Shown here: positions 40,305 to 41,392 of the stretch, piece by piece | Position numbering within the stretch: position 1 is the stretch's first letter | How the letters are laid out: each line of letters starts with the position of its first letter | Assembly: GCA_900767385.1 (NCBI GenBank) | Contig: CAAFYY010000012.1 | Coordinates: forward strand, 1 to 41,392 | DNA length: 41,392 bases | From: Bacteroidales bacterium | GTDB lineage: Bacteria > Bacteroidota > Bacteroidia > Bacteroidales > Paludibacteraceae | Direction: 5' to 3' | The notes under the pieces: model-generated | What the model was told of the DNA's origin: nothing | Databases searched by the model: none | The model's input: the letters and a program-made list of their open reading frames with translations, nothing else | Position numbers and translations under genes: made by a program

Positions 40305-41392
40305 TCACTTAACCCTTTCATAGTATTCACCATTAATGATAAATACATCTTTAAGAATAAGGTAACAAATTTGACTTTCTGGCAAATCCGCTTCCATAGT
40401 ACAATCTTTCGTGAGATTGCCTTGCTTATCAAATTCTGCATCAACAATAGTGTTTACACCCCATAATATATTATCTATGAGAAGATGTTGATTGTCATAT
40501 TCATCAAACACTGAGCAAACTTCATATTTTTGACCTTCCACAACGTCCAACGCTGAAAGGTGTTTCGCATTCGTCAGGAAAGTGAACTCACGGTCATCTT
40601 CTTCGTCATAGTATCTAACGAGTCGGAATGACTCTGGATACTTCTTTTCGGAGAGATATCCCGTAAGTTTTATTTCTGCATCAGATAGTACATTCTTTGG
40701 CATCCTTCGCTTCCATTTGACCATTTTATACTTTAGATTCGTCTTGGCTCTAACCACATGGAAAGAATCCTTAAGGTGTATCTTGTAGAGTTCTTTGAAT
40801 GAGTCATAAGCCCTGTCGAATATGTAATAAGCATTTGGTTCATAGCGGATTGACGACATTGCTGTAGAATCGTGCTTTGATGCTGTGGTCACAGTGTAGA
40901 AGGCCGGAACCTGAGCCTCAATGTCATAAAGCACATGAGCTTTGACTCCTCCTTTCTTCTTCCGGAACTTTGCCCACGGAAACATAGCCAGACACAATGG
41001 AATGGTCGTTGAGTCGAAGGCGTATTTCCTTCCTGGAATATCAAGAATGTTGGTTGCCCGTTTCTCACAAGCTTCCTTCATCATGAAGAATGCAAAATCC
41101 TCGAAGATCCTATAGTCACGAGTCTGGTTAGCGTAAGCAAGAGTTGCTTTAGCAATAGGATTGCGTCCCAACCCAAGATGGTACTGTTTGCTTCGATGTG
41201 CTTCAAAAGCAACAATCAGGTCACGCAGACTCTCACGATTACTCAGTTGGCCAAACATCATTGCAAGCAACTGATTCCAACAGGTGAATTGCTTCACATA
41301 GCGGTTCCCATCATACTTGCGAACGTAGTTGTTGAACTGAGTTCTGTTCAAAAAGGCGGTAAGTTGAGCAAAAACGTATTTGTCTTGGTTCA
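40305..41392 (-). CDS. IS4-family transposase with replaced C-terminus (likely inactive)
   Basis: The frame is open to the right edge. The last bases, read on the minus strand, are TG AAC CAA GAC AAA TAC, so the true ATG begins one base outside the window and the protein (about 362 residues) starts MNQDKYVFAQLTAFLNRTQF. The N-terminal and catalytic regions are IS4-like: KQFTCWNQLLAMMFGQLSNR, first Asp in YAFDSTTIPL (about residue 127) and second Asp in YYIFDRAYDSF (about 193). After NAKHLSALDV (about residue 284) the expected helix with YxxRW and the catalytic Glu is missing; instead ~78 unrelated residues follow, beginning VEGQKYEVCSVFDEYDNQHL. Without the Glu it should not transpose. Terminal inverted repeats were not identified. 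Confidence 0.88.
   Translation of the reverse strand, partial: NQDKYVFAQLTAFLNRTQFNNYVRKYDGNRYVKQFTCWNQLLAMMFGQLSNRESLRDLIVAFEAHRSKQYHLGLGRNPIAKATLAYANQTRDYRIFEDFAFFMMKEACEKRATNILDIPGRKYAFDSTTIPLCLAMFPWAKFRKKKGGVKAHVLYDIEAQVPAFYTVTTASKHDSTAMSSIRYEPNAYYIFDRAYDSFKELYKIHLKDSFHVVRAKTNLKYKMVKWKRRMPKNVLSDAEIKLTGYLSEKKYPESFRLVRYYDEEDDREFTFLTNAKHLSALDVVEGQKYEVCSVFDEYDNQHLLIDNILWGVNTIVDAEFDKQGNLTKDCTMEADLPESQICYLILKDVFIINGEYYERVK

Overview
The window reads as chromosomal DNA of a Bacteroidota member, order Bacteroidales, most likely Prevotellaceae. This rests on four things: family content (CarboxypepD_reg-type TonB-dependent receptors, DUF4294, a DUF4369-thioredoxin lipoprotein, AddAB-type helicase/nuclease, a possible type IX sorting tail), many SPII lipoproteins, near absence of Shine-Dalgarno sites, and many promoters of the Bacteroides form TTG - 20 nt - TAnnTTTG. 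Seven promoters match this form with exactly a 20-nt spacer. The genus assignment is an inference.

Layout. 1-4282 (+): a compact run of a steroid-5-alpha-reductase-like membrane enzyme (5' truncated by the window), an Old Yellow Enzyme, a small membrane protein, a short-chain dehydrogenase, an RlmB-like rRNA methyltransferase and a LolD-like ATPase. tRNA-Asp and a small unknown protein follow. 5046-11367 (-): an AddB/AddA-like recombination pair. 11511-18302 (-): an unknown protein, tRNA-Gln, a DUF4294 protein, an outer-membrane beta-barrel receptor, a TlpA-like lipoprotein and an MFS transporter. 18303-18789: gene-poor, but holding a candidate small RNA with its own promoter and terminator. 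18790-24261 (+): a small unknown protein, a secreted protein and then a three-gene metal-handling cluster (His/Cys-rich envelope protein, TonB-dependent receptor, HMA protein with a His/Cys-rich repeat tail). 24338-25696: divergent aroQ and tonB. 25948-32763 (+): an ABC-2 permease, a fused glutamine-amidotransferase-like/M19 dipeptidase protein, a SPOR protein, folE and three envelope proteins. 32827-33435 (+): a uracil-DNA-glycosylase-family protein. 33443-35918 (-): tRNA-Arg(CCG) directly behind pnp. 36267-37575 (+): a TrmN6-like methyltransferase and a flavodoxin lipoprotein. 37646-39408 (-): an EamA transporter and a SUMF1-like lipoprotein. 39520-40122 (+): a small lipoprotein divergent from the SUMF1 gene. 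40305 to the right edge (-): an IS4-type transposase whose last ~78 residues are not transposase-like.

How genes may work together. The cluster at 20722-24261 looks like a metal-uptake or metal-resistance module with an inverted repeat beside a promoter that lacks a good -33 box. The TonB protein at 25007 could energise this receptor. AddA and AddB should form one helicase-nuclease. The first cluster mixes redox enzymes acting on lipid-like substrates with translation and envelope functions and may simply be a long operon. The best candidates for something undescribed are the metal cluster with its probable leaderless GTG start, the small RNA at 18464-18541, the enzyme fusion at 27263-28984, and the chimeric transposase.
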